Counted from the first letter of the stretch, positions 39,680 through 51,114 are shown. The stretch is DNA of 64,000 nucleotides from Mortierella sp. BCC40632 (GCA_011634665.1 WAEK01000023.1:124001-188000), one strand, 5' to 3'. Made by a program: numbers and translations. Notes: a model not told the origin generated them from the sequence alone.

Positions 39680-41142
39680 AAAAAAAAAGGTGGGAAAACT
39701 GACCAATGAGGTTAGCTGTTTCAGTTCCCTCCTCACATCCCGACCTCTCCATCCCACTCATCATGCCTTTTGCTCGAACGCCTCTTGGTACTCCACCCCT
39801 CTCCTCCTCACACAGGCAAAGACAAGACGCGTCTCAGTCACTGAGGATTGTACGCACACATCCTGGACCTCACCTGTTGCTTGGCACAGGCCTAGTTACT
39901 TGACTAGTTCTCGGGCCTTCCCCCCTCTTCTCCTTCACCTTGCCCTCGAGCTCGATAGGCCCTTCCTGCTCTGCTGGGAACGAGAGTGATCACAACACAT
40001 CCTGCACAGCGGCCCTGTTGACGGAAAACCACATCCCCTCGCTCATGCTCTCTTTCTCCCTTCTTCTGTCTTCCTCCCACTGTTTGTACGACCAATGTCC
40101 GGAAAAAAAGTGTGAGTACATACTTGGTGGACAGATAACAAAAAAAAAGATCGAGTCGGCGAGTGAGCGCGTGTGCGAAGAGACATGAACGACCAAACGC
40201 TCTCTTTCTCAACTGCCCTCCTTTCTGGTTCGCTCTCGTCCCATCTACAATAAACAATACAGCCCCGGATGAAATAGTGCAGAGACAGTTTCGCCCGCGA
40301 TGGCAAAGCCAAGAGGAATAGAATGAGAGAGAAGGAGAAAAAGTGGGAAAAAAAAGAGAGGGAGGGGGAGAGAGAAAAAGCGGGAAAGAAGAAAAGCCGC
40401 GAGAAAGGGGTGCGCGCTGACGTAAAAAAAAAAAACAATAACGGCAGGCGCGGGGTGTTTGTTCATTGTGCAGAGACGGATCTGCGAGGCATGGAAAACG
40501 TTATCCTTTTACCCCTTCTTCTATACTCTCTCTCTCTCTCTCCCTCCCACTCCCTCTTTCTTACCTTCCTTATTCTTTACTTTTCGTATGCCGATCATCC
40601 TTCATTTAGTGCATTGTCACCTGCTCTTGGAGAGGAGGTAGAGATAGAGAAAGAGGAACAGATAGAGGTAGAGAAAGAAAGAGAGGGGGAGGAGGAGAAG
40701 GGAGAAACACTGGACGCAATGTCATTTCGCCGCCCGCAGGAAGAGTTCAGTGATTGTACCAAAGAGGGACAAGCCTAGTCTGTCGTGCAACGCAACCTCC
40801 ACCCTCCATTCTCCCGCCGCCCGAGTACTTGGTACGTTTCTCTCTTCCTGTGTTGGCCTCCCCTTCTGCATACAGACACACATTGGCACACATGCTTGTG
40901 GATTCTATATTTGACGCTACTCCAATGTCCACGAAGACACCCTTGGGTCATGCAAGTTGAAAAAGAAAGAAGCTCAGGCCTGGTCAGGGCCTTTTTTTTT
41001 TGTGTTGGGGGTCCTGGCTGCTTTTTGTTCAACGCTCACTAGCCTTACCCAGATCAGTTGGTTCCTGCGGAAGAAACAGACCCAACCTCCCTCGCCTCCC
41101 CTTTTTTTTTTTTTTTTTTTTTCTGAAGGAGACGACAGCAAC

Positions 41143-41285
41143 CATGCCTGCAGATCATGGACAGACGCGCGCCGACGAATAAAATTTACGTAAGAAGGTA
41201 AAAAAAAAAAAAACCAGCAACAACCCTCCTCCCCTCTTCCATGTCTGCGGTGCATAGACCGACGCGCGCTGACGAATAAAACCTT
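41143..41285. repeat. Short interspersed repeat, copies A and B
   Basis: Two copies of a unit ending GCGCGCCGACGAATAAAA, at 41143-41190 and 41241-41283. Copy A is preceded by CATGCCTGCAGATCATGGAC. Both are followed or preceded by A or T runs. Three related copies lie 1.2-1.4 kb to the right. Copy B carries a T for C change in the core. The unit is not part of any gene that I can see. Confidence 0.8.
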
Positions 41286-41560
41286 TACAAGAAAAAGAAG
41301 CAGCTCTTCCTTCCGGAAAATAAAACCTCACGCTGGTCTTTCTGCCTCATTTTTCGGGCAGCCCAACATTTATCATTCAGTCAGCACATTTTGCTTTAAT
41401 CTTGGGGCGTTGCCACTGCACATCCAGAGTCCAGAGTACAAACCCACGGAAGTAACGATTAACAGTGCCAATGCACTACGATGACAGACTTAATTTTTCG
41501 AGGGTGGCTACAATGAAGGGAATAACATGAGTTTTTTTTTTCCCTTTCTTTCTCTTTTTT

Positions 41561-41594
<34 letters not shown>

Positions 41595-41949
41595 GGGAGG
41601 CTATTCAGTGGGCAAATCCGTGTTCTCCCAACACTAGGACCGAGCACAACATTTGGTGCACATAAAGCTCGCAGTGGAGAGCTGCATTCTCATAAAGAAA
41701 AAAAAAAAAAAAAAAAGTACCCATGAGAGACAACTGAAGACTTCCAACCCAAACTTTGTGATGGTTTTGCCAGTGCCAGAGTTCCAAGCAACCAAAGCTC
41801 GAATCCCAAACAGTAATGGTGCCCGAAGGAAGGATATCTAACAGCAATATCCAGGTTTTAGGGGGGGTTGAATGCTTATCCATTTTAGTTAACAGGAGAC
41901 TACTCGCCATACCAAGCTCTCACTTACCTGCTATACTCGTATTACTTTT

Positions 41950-41986
<37 letters not shown>

Positions 41987-42287
41987 GGCCCCAGAGACAC
42001 CAATTTGGCGACCCACTTCTCGAAGCTTTGCCATATGGCGCACAACTCAGGCAAAAAGCTGTCTTATCAAAACTCTAGATTTACGCACATCTTTTTTCTG
42101 GATAACTTCCAGGAATGGAGTCAAAGGGTTGACACCAAAAGCACCAGGGGAAGAGCCCACAGGTCGGGCTGACTCCCGAGGCAATTGGCGGTCGGAACCT
42201 TGCGGTTTCAGGAACTTACAAAAAAAAAAAAAAACAGTTTCTGTATTAACTCCGTGTAAAGGCGATGGGGTACCACGCATTAAATAG
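41286..42287. other. Repeat-flanked region with a coding-like remnant
   Basis: It contains T runs near 41530-41592 and 41952-41985 and an A run near 41699-41716. On the minus strand, 42225-42050 reads like the end of a protein (FLKPQGSDRQLPRES, then VIQKKDVRKSRVLIRQLFA and a stop), but no other exon fits. It may be a gene fragment or decayed element. Confidence 0.4.
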
Positions 42288-42451
42288 TAGGATGTGTCTA
42301 ACTGCAGTACTTTACTGCCTTTAGCTAACCGCAGTACAGGGTATAAAACTGATCCCGGATACTAGCCATTCAGTTTTTGTAAGTCTGAAAAGTTTTGGGA
42401 CTTGGGGCCCAAAAGGTTCTACACGCACTAACTCCAGTTAGACACATCCTA
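42288..42451. mobile_element. MITE-like element with about 20-bp terminal inverted repeats
   Basis: The left end TAGGATGTGTCTAACTGCAG and the right end CTCCAGTTAGACACATCCTA are inverted copies with one mismatch. The inside is 164 bp long in all and has no reading frame. Short direct copies of AATAG flank it on both sides, as a target-site duplication would. A second internal inverted pair (CTGCAGTACT and CCGCAGTAC-type) lies near the left end. This is the structure of a non-autonomous DNA transposon; the superfamily is not determined. Confidence 0.65.
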
Positions 42452-42466
42452 AATAGCAACCTGGTT

Positions 42467-42662
42467 CCGACGAATAAAATCTCTCACTAGGCCAATAAAA
42501 AAAAAACCACAGCGGAGGCCATGTCCTTTGCAGAGCATGGACAGACGCGCGCCGACGAATAAAACCCCCCACTTCTGTTGTAGGATAGTGTAGTTTTTTT
42601 TGTGAACTAGCTGGCCACGTCCGCAGACCGTGGTATAAGTGCGCGCCGACGAATAAAACCCC
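42467..42662. repeat. Short interspersed repeat, copies C, D and E
   Basis: Copies end in CCGACGAATAAAA at 42467-42480 (truncated), 42519-42566 and 42613-42662. Copy D is almost identical to copy A over about 36 bp, including GCATGGACAGACGCGCGCC. Each full copy sits between A or T runs. They end about 110 bp before the tRNA-Glu gene. Confidence 0.8.
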
Positions 42663-42773
42663 TAACGGGGCCCAAAAAAAAAAAAAAAAAAAAAACCTGA
42701 TTGTCAAATAGATTCACCCGGACCTGGACCTGGACCTGACTTCTCCCCTTCAAGATGAAGGGGAGCAAAAAAG

Positions 42774-42845
42774 TTCCCAATCCGGGAATCGAACCCGGGC
42801 CGCCTCGGTGAAAGCGAGGAATCCTAACCACTGGACCAATTAGGA
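42774..42845 (-). tRNA. tRNA-Glu (anticodon TTC)
   Basis: On the minus strand, the acceptor stem TCCTAAT pairs with ATTGGGA (one T-G pair). The D arm contains TGGTCCAGTGGTTAGGA. The anticodon stem CTCG/CGAG encloses the loop CTTTCAC, giving anticodon TTC. The T arm is CCCGGGTTCGAATCCCGG-like. There is no intron. This matches eukaryotic tRNA-Glu, reading GAA (and GAG by wobble). Confidence 0.96.
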
Positions 42846-43784
42846 GATGATCGCATGCTCGTTTCAAAACCTTTTGACCCAAGTTACCTTATTTCCTGGC
42901 ATATTTAAGTTATTTCCTACACCGAGAGCATTCCTTAAAAAAAAGGCCAGGTATGCGTTTGCTGGGTTGCCGCCTTGGATGCCTCTAAAATCTACGTCAT
43001 ATTTCCGGTAACGATATATTTTTCAACTATTTAAACGTCTCGAGAGAGACGGCAATCGTTTCTCGGGGCAATAGCCAAGTGAGCTGTTATGGTTGATGGA
43101 GGGTTGTCACCGCAAAGCGGTGGCCGGGGCTAGATTAGGTTTTCTTAGTTTAGTTTTGCCTACACGGCTATTCCAGCGGAAACAGATATTGTTGTTATAA
43201 AAAAAATATTAAAAATAAAATCCATGCTCTGCATGCACACAAACGGTTGCCGGTATGCACCACAGGTCTTGAATACTTTTTAGACTACGAGCGTTGGAAG
43301 AGAATGAAAAGGATGTATGCGGAACAGACACGCGTTCGGACCTTTGTCCTGAAGGACGCGCATAAGGAAGAGAAGCTCTGCATACTGCCTGTTTTTTATT
43401 TACCTTATTCATTTTTTTCTTCTTTCAATGACTGTGAACGCCTCAATTGATCTGGTGTGGTAAGAGGCTGCAGACGAACCTAAGGTTACATTGCGCCTTA
43501 TTTTCTCTTTCTCTTTCTTTCTCTCTTTCTCTCTCTCTCTCTCTTGCCGAGGTTGCAGAGAGGAAATGATCCGATGCCCGACACCTTAGAGAGGGCGCTA
43601 TCTTGTATTTCTCTCTCCTTCCCCTTCTTCCCCTTTCCCCCCCCTCTCCTGTCCCTTCTTCTTTTTCTTCTTCTTCTTCTTCTTCTTCTTCATCTTCATC
43701 ATCTTCTTTTTCTTCTAGTTCGTCTTTATCGCTATCAACTTCACCTCCCTCTCCCTCTCCCTCTCGTCTTTTTTTTCTTCCCTC
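42846..43784. other. Region right of tRNA-Glu, possible structured RNA
   Basis: From about 43034 to 43140 there are compact hairpins: GTCTCGAGAGAGAC and CACCGCAAAGCGGTG, plus a GGC/GCC pair. A TATATTT and a TATTTAAA motif sit just upstream. This could be a small RNA gene, but it matches no snRNA or snoRNA that I can name. A CT tract lies at 43500-43545 and TTC repeats at 43660-43695. Confidence 0.25.
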
Positions 43785-44105
43785 TGCACGCCCCTGCAGA
43801 TTTTCCCACAACAGTGGAATTTAGGACATTGTTCCGAGGCCTAACTCCTTGGGAAAACTTTAGTCGCTTTCACATTTTCTTTTTTTTCCCCACCCCTCAA
43901 CACGCCCCTGCAGACTCCCCACAGTAGTGGAATCTGCATATCAAGCTGCAAAATTGTTTGAACTGCCTACCCTTTGGAGAGGCTTTCTTCTTTTCTTTCT
44001 TTTCTTATTCTTTCTTATTCTTTCTCTTTCTTTCCTTTCTCTCTATCTTTCTTTATCTCTCTCCCTTTTAATGGGCCCCTGCAGAATTTCCACCGCAGTG
44101 GAATT
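43785..44105 (+). repeat. Three tandem exon-like repeat units
   Basis: The block GCCCCTGCAGA followed by CAGTGGAAT appears at 43789-43823, 43903-43934 and 44074-44105. Each copy is preceded by a CT-rich tract of 30-90 bp, so each looks like a splice acceptor (CCTGCAG) followed by a short coding block. In translation the blocks read FPTTVEFRTLF, LPTVVESAYQAAKLF and ISTAVELNQGVWEV. Spacing is about 113 and 171 bp. Copy 1 differs in phase from the other two. Confidence 0.7.
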
Positions 44106-45653
44106 GAATCAAGGCGTCTGGGAAGTTTGCATGATTGATATGAACTTTTTCAATTGACCTTACTTTACTACACCGAGCATATCGTTAAAAAAACCATCAG
44201 AAAAGCGTGAGCTACAAGTTTCTTTCTTTTTTCTTTTCTTTTCTTTTTTTTCTTTTTCTTCAAAGTGGCGACATGTATAGTCAGTGCTACTAAATAAATG
44301 AGCGTAGAACGCTGGACAATTCGCACTACTATAGGAGGCCAGGAGGCATGCCCTTTGAGGGGGCACCTCCAATGTACAGGCGAATGTCAAGCTCACGTGT
44401 TTGATATGGCAGACACAAAAGGGAGGATGCCAAAGTGATAGCCTCGATGCAAACCCCTAATGGTGGGCCATTCGGGTGTTTTAATAAGTTCCTGTGAGGT
44501 TACAAAGGCCATTTCTTCGCGGACTGAACTGGCCCTGGTTTTACGGGCATAAGAAGGTCTGCTGCACTGATATGGGATTCCTTTCATACTATGCTAGTCC
44601 CGAAAAAGTCATCTCGGTGAATAAATGGCCGGGGAAAAGGAGAACGACGGCAATCAGAATCTCTGCCTTAGGCTAGACTAAAATTTCACAGGCGTATGGA
44701 GTAGCGTAAAGGAGAGGGGGGTGGGGAGAGAGAAAACGGAGACTATTAGAGGCGTGCCTTGGCGAGTCTAGATCCATGATGGTACTATCCTTGTCGCACA
44801 ATTGTTCTATTCAAACCTCTTGAAAAGGAGAAGAGCAATGAGCACAGTAGAGACAGATTGCATGCCCGAAAATTGGGGCCAGGTGGTTGTTGGGGTGGGG
44901 TGGATTCTAGGCGTCCATGAGGTGTCTCTTAGTGCAAGGAATTGATGTTTGCGTAGAATGTTTCGGCCTCGACCGCTCTTCGTGCAAGAGCTTCACCAAA
45001 TTTACTGTCAATGGTGTCCATCGGCCTTTCGGAAAATCGCCGGCGTCTCGGCCATTTACCTACAGTCAAGAGATGGCCTAGAGCGACACTCTTGGAAAAG
45101 GACGCTCATTTCAACACTTGTAGCGCAGGCCTCGGGATAGACGACGGGAGCATTAAAAGCAACTTTGCTAGACGGCATTGCTTCAGTCTATTCTTGATGA
45201 AACAACTAAGAGGACTATCTGATCAAAGGAAAGCTGAAGGCCACCGCAGGCGGTAGTAATTCTCCGCGATTGATCTAGTTTACAGGGCCTCAAAGGATTC
45301 TTTGTGCAACGAGTGCCACCTTTTCGACAAGATGTTTAAATCTTTACCTTGATCTCAATGGACAGTAAAGAGTGCCTTGTTCTAAATGTACAGTAGAGAA
45401 TCTCTGTACACCAAAGCGCGCCTACTAGCCATTCCAAAGCTAGATCTATCGCTTTCGTATCCCTTTCCAAGAGGCAGCTGGAAAGAAAAAAAACTACGAG
45501 CGTGAAGAAACGGCAGTAGTCTTCGACTATGGTTTGCGGGGAAATAGAGCGCAAACATGACGTTGGCTCAATACAATTATTTCCCCTTTTTTTTTTTTCA
45601 AGGATGTGATCGCTTTTCTGTCTCTCCATTCTTTCTCCATTCAGGAACCAAGC
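44106..45653. other. Region upstream of the Mpv17-like gene
   Basis: It has a T/C-rich stretch at 44220-44260 and otherwise mixed sequence. Short frames on the minus strand (44393-44587) and plus strand (44949-45256) were seen but have no recognisable domain. The right end must hold the promoter of the gene starting at 45654. Confidence 0.45.
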
Positions 45654-46526
45654 ATGTTAGGAATCTACACCAAGGCGCTGTCAAGTTATCCAGTGGCAAC
45701 GCAGTCTTTCACCACTGGTATGGATCTCTTTTATTGTGTCAGAACAAAGACTGAAAGAATTTTCTCTCTATCTCACTCGCCATTCTTGCCATTCTTGATA
45801 TTTTTTACCTTCAGGCTGCTTGTTCGGGACAGGAGACCTAATTGCCCAGTTTTTTGTTGAGGGTTCCTCGTCCTCAACAGAGTCCCCAAACTCTGAAAAG
45901 GCATGGGATAAGATGAGGACAGCACGCATGGTCTTTTTTGGCGCCGCCTACGCAGGACCTCTCCTTCATAATTGGTACAAGTTCCTTGACCGCCGGATCC
46001 ACTTTCCTTCCTCGCCAGTTCGATCTCTCCTTGCCCGGGTGGCCGTCGACCAAACGTTTTTCGCTCCTTGTTTCATTGCTTCATTCTTTGTCGGACAAGG
46101 CCTATTGGCGGGCGAACAATGGACAACAATCAGGCACCGGTTGCAGACGGTGTGTGATTCCCTCTTTTCTTCAATGACTACCTATTTATCTACTCACCTT
46201 GACTTGGAAAATCGAATTGGTCTAACTGGATTTCTCTTTCGGGTAATGCTAGGGCTACTCTGACGCACTCAAGGCAAACTATATGGTCTGGCCAGCGGTC
46301 CAATGTCTCAATTTCTGGTTTGTCCCTCTTCAGCACCGACTCATGGTCGTCAATACGTTTGCACTTGGTAAGTGGTGGTCTACATATTTTCGTTTCGTAC
46401 ACAAAAAAAAAAAGGATGCTTACGTGGCATCCTCTCCTTCTTTTGGTAGGATGGAATACTTATCTCTCCCATGCTAACCAGGAAGCATCCCGTCGAGTGG
46501 CATTCGAAGCCCAGGGTCAATCATAG
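45654..46526 (+). CDS. Mpv17/PMP22 family membrane protein (Sym1-like)
   Basis: Four exons (45654-45717, 45815-46149, 46253-46367, 46450-46526) join in phase to 196 residues, the usual length for the family. Family marks are YPVATQSFTTGCLFGTGDLI at the N-terminus, ARMVFFGAAYAGPLLHNWY, the DQTFFAPCF stretch, ANYMVWPAVQCLNFWFVPLQ near the end, and the closing WNTYLSHANQ. Four hydrophobic segments are expected. Relatives sit in the inner mitochondrial membrane (yeast Sym1, animal Mpv17) or in peroxisomes (PMP22); they are linked to stress tolerance and mitochondrial DNA upkeep, with a channel-like activity reported. The organelle cannot be told from this sequence. The start ATG is the first one giving the conserved N-terminus. 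It converges on PDA1. Confidence 0.93.
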
Positions 46527-46841
46527 CCTCCATATCCAACCACTCTTTTTCGAGGCTCAAGGAAATACTATGATTATGAAAACGTGGTTTAATTGACTAC
46601 TGTACTATGGAAAAAAAAAGAGTGAAGGTGGAAGAGTGAAAGAGAAAGAGAGGCGGGCTTGGGATCCTGTACACTATTTCATGCCATGTATGTTTGCATT
46701 GGCTATTTTTTTTTTTTTTTTTTTTTTGCATTTTGTTGGGGATTTTTTTTTTACAGATGGGCACCAGAATCCTCGTTTTTCCCGGCCCATGGGGCGTCGG
46801 TTAATGTGTTCATCCAAATGCTAGAGTGATTGTTGGTTGCT
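46527..46841. other. Convergent spacer between Mpv17-like gene and PDA1
   Basis: A 315-bp gap holding both 3' ends. It has an A run near 46611, a T run of more than 20 bases at about 46707-46727 and a shorter one at 46744. Confidence 0.5.
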
Positions 46842-49243
46842 TTAGTAATAGTGGGTCTCCTCGGGCTCACGTCCACGGAGAGAAGGAACGCCAGTGCCCT
46901 TGTAAATTTGGGTGAAGAGCTGGTTGACATCGGGCTCAGGGCTGGCCTTGGCCTCCTCGACAGCCTGGTCGACCTCGGCACGAGCAGCCTTGTCAATCGC
47001 CTTCAACTCATCCTCGGTAGCGGCGTCGAGATCGAAGATACGCTGCTTAAGACCAGTGATGGGGTCGTTGTTGGAGCGCATGTGCTGGATCTCCTCACGG
47101 GTACGGTAGGTGGTACCAGGGTCGGACATCGAGTGACCACCATAGCGGTATGTCTCCATCTCCATCAACAGAGGTCCCTTTCCAGAGACAGTCCACTCCT
47201 TGGCATAGGCAACAGCCTGGTGAACGGCAACGACATCCATTCCGTTGACCTATTCATCGAAAGTGAATTGGGTGTTGGTAAAAGTGAAGATAATAGTCAC
47301 GGGGATCCTTACTCAACGGACAAGAATCTTTACCTTCAAGCCAGGAATGTAGTCTCCGCGCTTAAAGTAGCTGGTGTTGGCAGAGGAGCGGTTGGCAGCA
47401 GTTCCCATTCCGTAGCGGTTGTTCTCGCAGACAAAGACGGCGGGCAAGTCCCAGAGCTTGGCCATGTTGTAGGCTTCGAAGACCTGACCCTGGTTGGAGG
47501 CACCATCACCGTAGAGGGCAAAGGTAGCAGCCTTCTGATCAAGGTACTTTTGAGCAAAGGCAATACCAGCGCCAAGAGGAACCTGAGCACCGACGATTCC
47601 GTTGCCTCCAAAGAAGTTGGGGGTGAACATATGCATGGAGCCTCCCTTTCCGCCCGAGATACCGGCACGGCGTCCGAGCAACTCGGCGAGGATGGAGGTG
47701 ATGGAACCACCGCGCATGTAGGTGAAACCGTGGCAGCGGTAAGCGGTGATGATGTTGTCCTGGGCCGTCAAGGCAGTCTCCATACCGACGGCAACGGCTT
47801 CCTGTTAGATTCCAAGCAAAGCAGTGGTCAGTACGTTTGAGCTATGGATCGATCCACGCGTCATTTTGGATGATTTATGATAGACAAATACCCGTGACCT
47901 CCTTTCCCTTCTTCTGAGTGAGAGACAGGAGGAGAATGTCCGGGCGGGCGGGAAATCCCGCTGTACCTCTCTCTCTCTCACACTCTCTCGTCCTCTTTTC
48001 TCTCACTTCTCCTCCTCGTCCTCCGCTCTTTTATTTATTTGATCTCCACTCCCTCCTAGTGCAGCAGTCGATTTTGAGTTTGTTGGGATTGCTCGTTCTC
48101 CTCTTCTCTCTTCCATGGACGCCTCAACACGCTGATCCTCCTCTCCACGGCCGCCCTGATGACCCTGCGCTCATCTCTTTCTTCTCTCTCTCTCTCTATC
48201 TCATCCTAGCCCCACTTCTCTCAATCCTATTCCTTTCAAAGACGGCTAAGGGTTGTCGACTCTGGCACAACAGACACATCATGGTTCCCGAGTATCCAAG
48301 GGCTTTCCCCCTTCGCACCTTCGTGAGTTCCTTGCCCGATCCAACCTCCCCTCCCCCTCTCGCTCTTATCATCGTCTATCCATAGACAGATCGGTGCTCA
48401 AAGCCATCATCCGCTTCTACTCCGCCCGCTGTTGCTCTATCGTATCTCTTCCCATCCCCCCAAATCCAGCCTGCTCCGAGCACCAGGCCCACACAGACGG
48501 TATGGAAATGGCCCGGCAGAGGCGCGTTCGTGTTCGTGGGGCTGAAGAAAGAGGTGGGGCAAGGGGAGGGGGGAGGAAGGGTCAGAGGTATTATTATTAT
48601 TATTATTTACCTGACCAGTGCACAAGTGGCAGAAACCACGAATGAGCTTGGCCTTGTAGAGACCATCCGAGGCCATCTCCATGCGTCTCATGACGACCAT
48701 GCTCTTGTACATGTGAAGGAGGTCATCCTTCGAGAGAGTGACCTCCAACGAGGGGACGTCGCAGTTGTAGGACTCGAACGAGTTCTTGTGGAGCTCGATG
48801 TTGAAGTTGCGCGCAGCGGCGGCAGACGAAGCAAAGGTGCGGGCGCTCTAGATAATGACAGAGAGACATGCGTGTTCGTGAGAAAAACAAAAAGGATCGA
48901 GGGTGTCGAACAGACCACATTGAGTGAAATTATGCGTCCATGTCTGTGTGTGGCCGAGTACGAAAGGGATAGGAGAGGTATGGGCAATATCCTGTGCTCG
49001 CGTAGCCAGTTGAGCGGCGCTCGTTTCCTGGGACTGACGTCCCGTGGGTGAATCCCGTGGAGCTGATCAGGCCGAGGACGCTGCAATGCTGGTGGTCGTG
49101 GAGTTGAGACATTGAGCAAGTGAAAGAGAGAAAGAGAGAATGAAAAAGATGCTGGGTGTGGGATCAGTAACAGGTCTTACCAATGGCGAAGCGAATGCCT
49201 TGGCGGCAACCTTGGCAAGGTTGATCTTCTGCGAGGAGAGCAT
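46842..49243 (-). CDS. PDA1: Pyruvate dehydrogenase E1 component, alpha subunit
   Basis: Four phase-zero exons (49243-49181, 48847-48611, 47801-47334, 47249-46842) give 391 residues. The first 35 or so are a typical mitochondrial presequence rich in Ala, Ser, Lys and Arg ([20 protein letters not shown]). The thiamine diphosphate site is complete: [20 protein letters not shown] ending in [28 protein letters not shown] and [13 protein letters not shown] are also present. The phosphorylation loop is [20 protein letters not shown], with the serines that PDH kinase targets in other species. The enzyme decarboxylates pyruvate in the mitochondrial matrix as an alpha2beta2 complex with E1-beta. The third intron is the small one; the second (809 bp) carries CT repeats and an ATT microsatellite at 48590-48607. 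Confidence 0.97.
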
Positions 49244-51114
49244 AGCGTAGACGGGACGAGGAGTGATGACGGACGGGGAGAAAAGGAAAGAATGGATGAG
49301 AAACGAAAAAAGAGAGGAGAAAAAAGAGAGAGAAAGAAAAGAGAGAAAAAAAAAAAGAGTCGCTATCGGGGCACAGGTAGCCCACAGAAGACATCGCCGC
49401 TGTTTGTGTTCGTTCCCGGAGAGTGTCGTAGCAAAGGCCTGACCAGAACACGCCAATGCTGCAGCCGAGATCCGTCTCTCTCTCCTTCCTCTACTGCCCG
49501 CTCAGCTCTTCTTCCTCTTGCTCATCTTCTCATCTACCCCTATATCCTTCATGTTCTCATCTCACACACTCTCTTTTCTTCACTTCTTTACCTGGCCTTG
49601 ACACGCCACAGCTGCCAGATGCGGGCCAGATTGCGTGGTTGGACGTTGGCGTCTCGAGCGCACTCGAAAATTTTTTTATTATCTTTTTGAAGCTGAGTTT
49701 CTGGCGGAAGGGTGCGGCCGATAATCGCGCGCACCATCCCTTCCAGTCAGCCAGTCATTCAGCCAGCCAGTCTGGTTAGCCAGTCGTACAGGCTGTCCTG
49801 TCACTACCCCCCTTCCTGTTAACACCTGCCAACTTGTTCGTCGTGCCTAGGAATGCACCAGCGCCTCCGAAAAGGCTCTACTTGGCCTCAGAAAGCGCCC
49901 TGCCCGTAGAAAGACTCTTACTTCCTGCGACACGGGCAGCTTTGTCCCAGAGGGACACTGCGGCTAGATAAAGAGAGAAGAAACTGAAAAAAAAAAGAGA
50001 GTTTCGTTAAGGTTGCTTTACTCCCTCTTCTCCATTGCCAATGCTCTTGCGCTCGCGCTCCACATTTTGGTGCAGAGGACACAAAAACGCGGGCATCGCC
50101 CTTCCGACCCACGGCCAAAAGAGCAGACGTCTCGCGAGCATCTTTTGTCCGCTTCTGCCGGTTTGCACACAAAGGCCGGGTGAAGAGAGAGGAATCTTTC
50201 TTGCGTGGACCCCAAACATAATACTTTTGTTCCTGCTTCTCCCGCTCGGGCGTGAGTTGTCTTCCTAAGACTTCCTAGCAGCCTATTCCAGTGAGAGCGG
50301 GCTCGGCACAGGTGACGCGCAGCTTGTTCGTTTTTTTTTTTTTTTTTTTTTTTTTGTACGAGAGAGATCGATCGATGGGCTTGATTTTCCAACGGACAGA
50401 GCATTGCTCTCTTTCTCTCTCTCTTTTTCTCTCTCTCTTTGAAATATTGTCTACTTCTTATTGTTCTATAGATCAGGTATACCAAAGAAATAGATTCCCT
50501 CTTCATGAGGAGCAGATCAATTCCTCTTCATTGTCAAATTTGCCATTCCACTACTTTTGAGCAAAGAGATTGCGTCGACAAACCCAGCGAGTCTTTTGGA
50601 GCATAGTGCAGTGAAATGGCTTGACTGTTCTTCAAATTCTACCCCAATGATTTAGTCTTCTTTTTTTTTTTTTTTTTTTTTTTGATACGGTCACTAAAAA
50701 AAGACTAGTGGTGTCATTGAAGCCTGATGAGTCGTGAGTTACTCGAGATTTCAATGCACCAGCATAAATACAAGGATTGGAGAAGAAGACGAAGAAGAAG
50801 AAGAAGAAGAAGAAGAAGAATTCTGACTGGCATTGGCGGAAAACAGTAAAAGGGAAAACAATCTACAGATTATTGGCATTCAAAAAGATCGTTTGATTCG
50901 ACAATATCCTTACCCATGAAGGAATCTCATTTCTCTGAAACCTGCTTGGGAATGTCGCTGCTTGTGCGGATCTAAATGATAAATATGGAGGGCAATGAAG
51001 AAAAAAAGGTATGATCAATCGTAACCCAATTGCTGAGACACTCACCCTTGGTTCTGCTGCACATGAGTAAAAGACGATTTTTCGCTGTGCTGCCTCTCTC
51101 AAGGCATCTTCTGA
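49244..51114. other. PDA1 promoter side and spacer with microsatellites
   Basis: About 1.9 kb. The left end is the presumed PDA1 promoter, with an A/G-rich stretch at 49290-49360. Further right are a T run at 50332-50355, another at 50660-50683 and a GAA repeat at 50768-50820. On the minus strand 51112-51046 continues the frame of the candidate gene on the right past its TGA (ALREAAQRKIVFYSCAAEPR). Confidence 0.45.

Larger units (their letters stand above)
37838..41142. other. Gene-poor, GC-mixed region with microsatellites
   Basis: No gene can be supported. Coding-like pieces occur on both strands, for example plus-strand 38262-38384 (NRLEEGALFFMAHRQLL, ending at a stop) and minus-strand 39521-39439. 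Overlapping open frames on opposite strands make these ambiguous. The rest is CT/GA-rich sequence with a T tract near 41102-41122. Confidence 0.45.

Noticed and set aside
41790..41815. A tRNA T-arm-like GCTCGAATCCC.
   Set aside because: No acceptor stem, D arm or anticodon arm can be built around it.
41921..41945. ACTTACCTG resembling the 5' end of U1 snRNA.
   Set aside because: It is only a reverse-strand splice-donor match; none of the U1 stem-loops or the Sm site follow.
43060..43100. Similarity of TCGTTTCTCGG to the start of U2 snRNA.
   Set aside because: The branch-point recognition sequence and the Sm site are missing, so I kept it only as an unnamed structured candidate.
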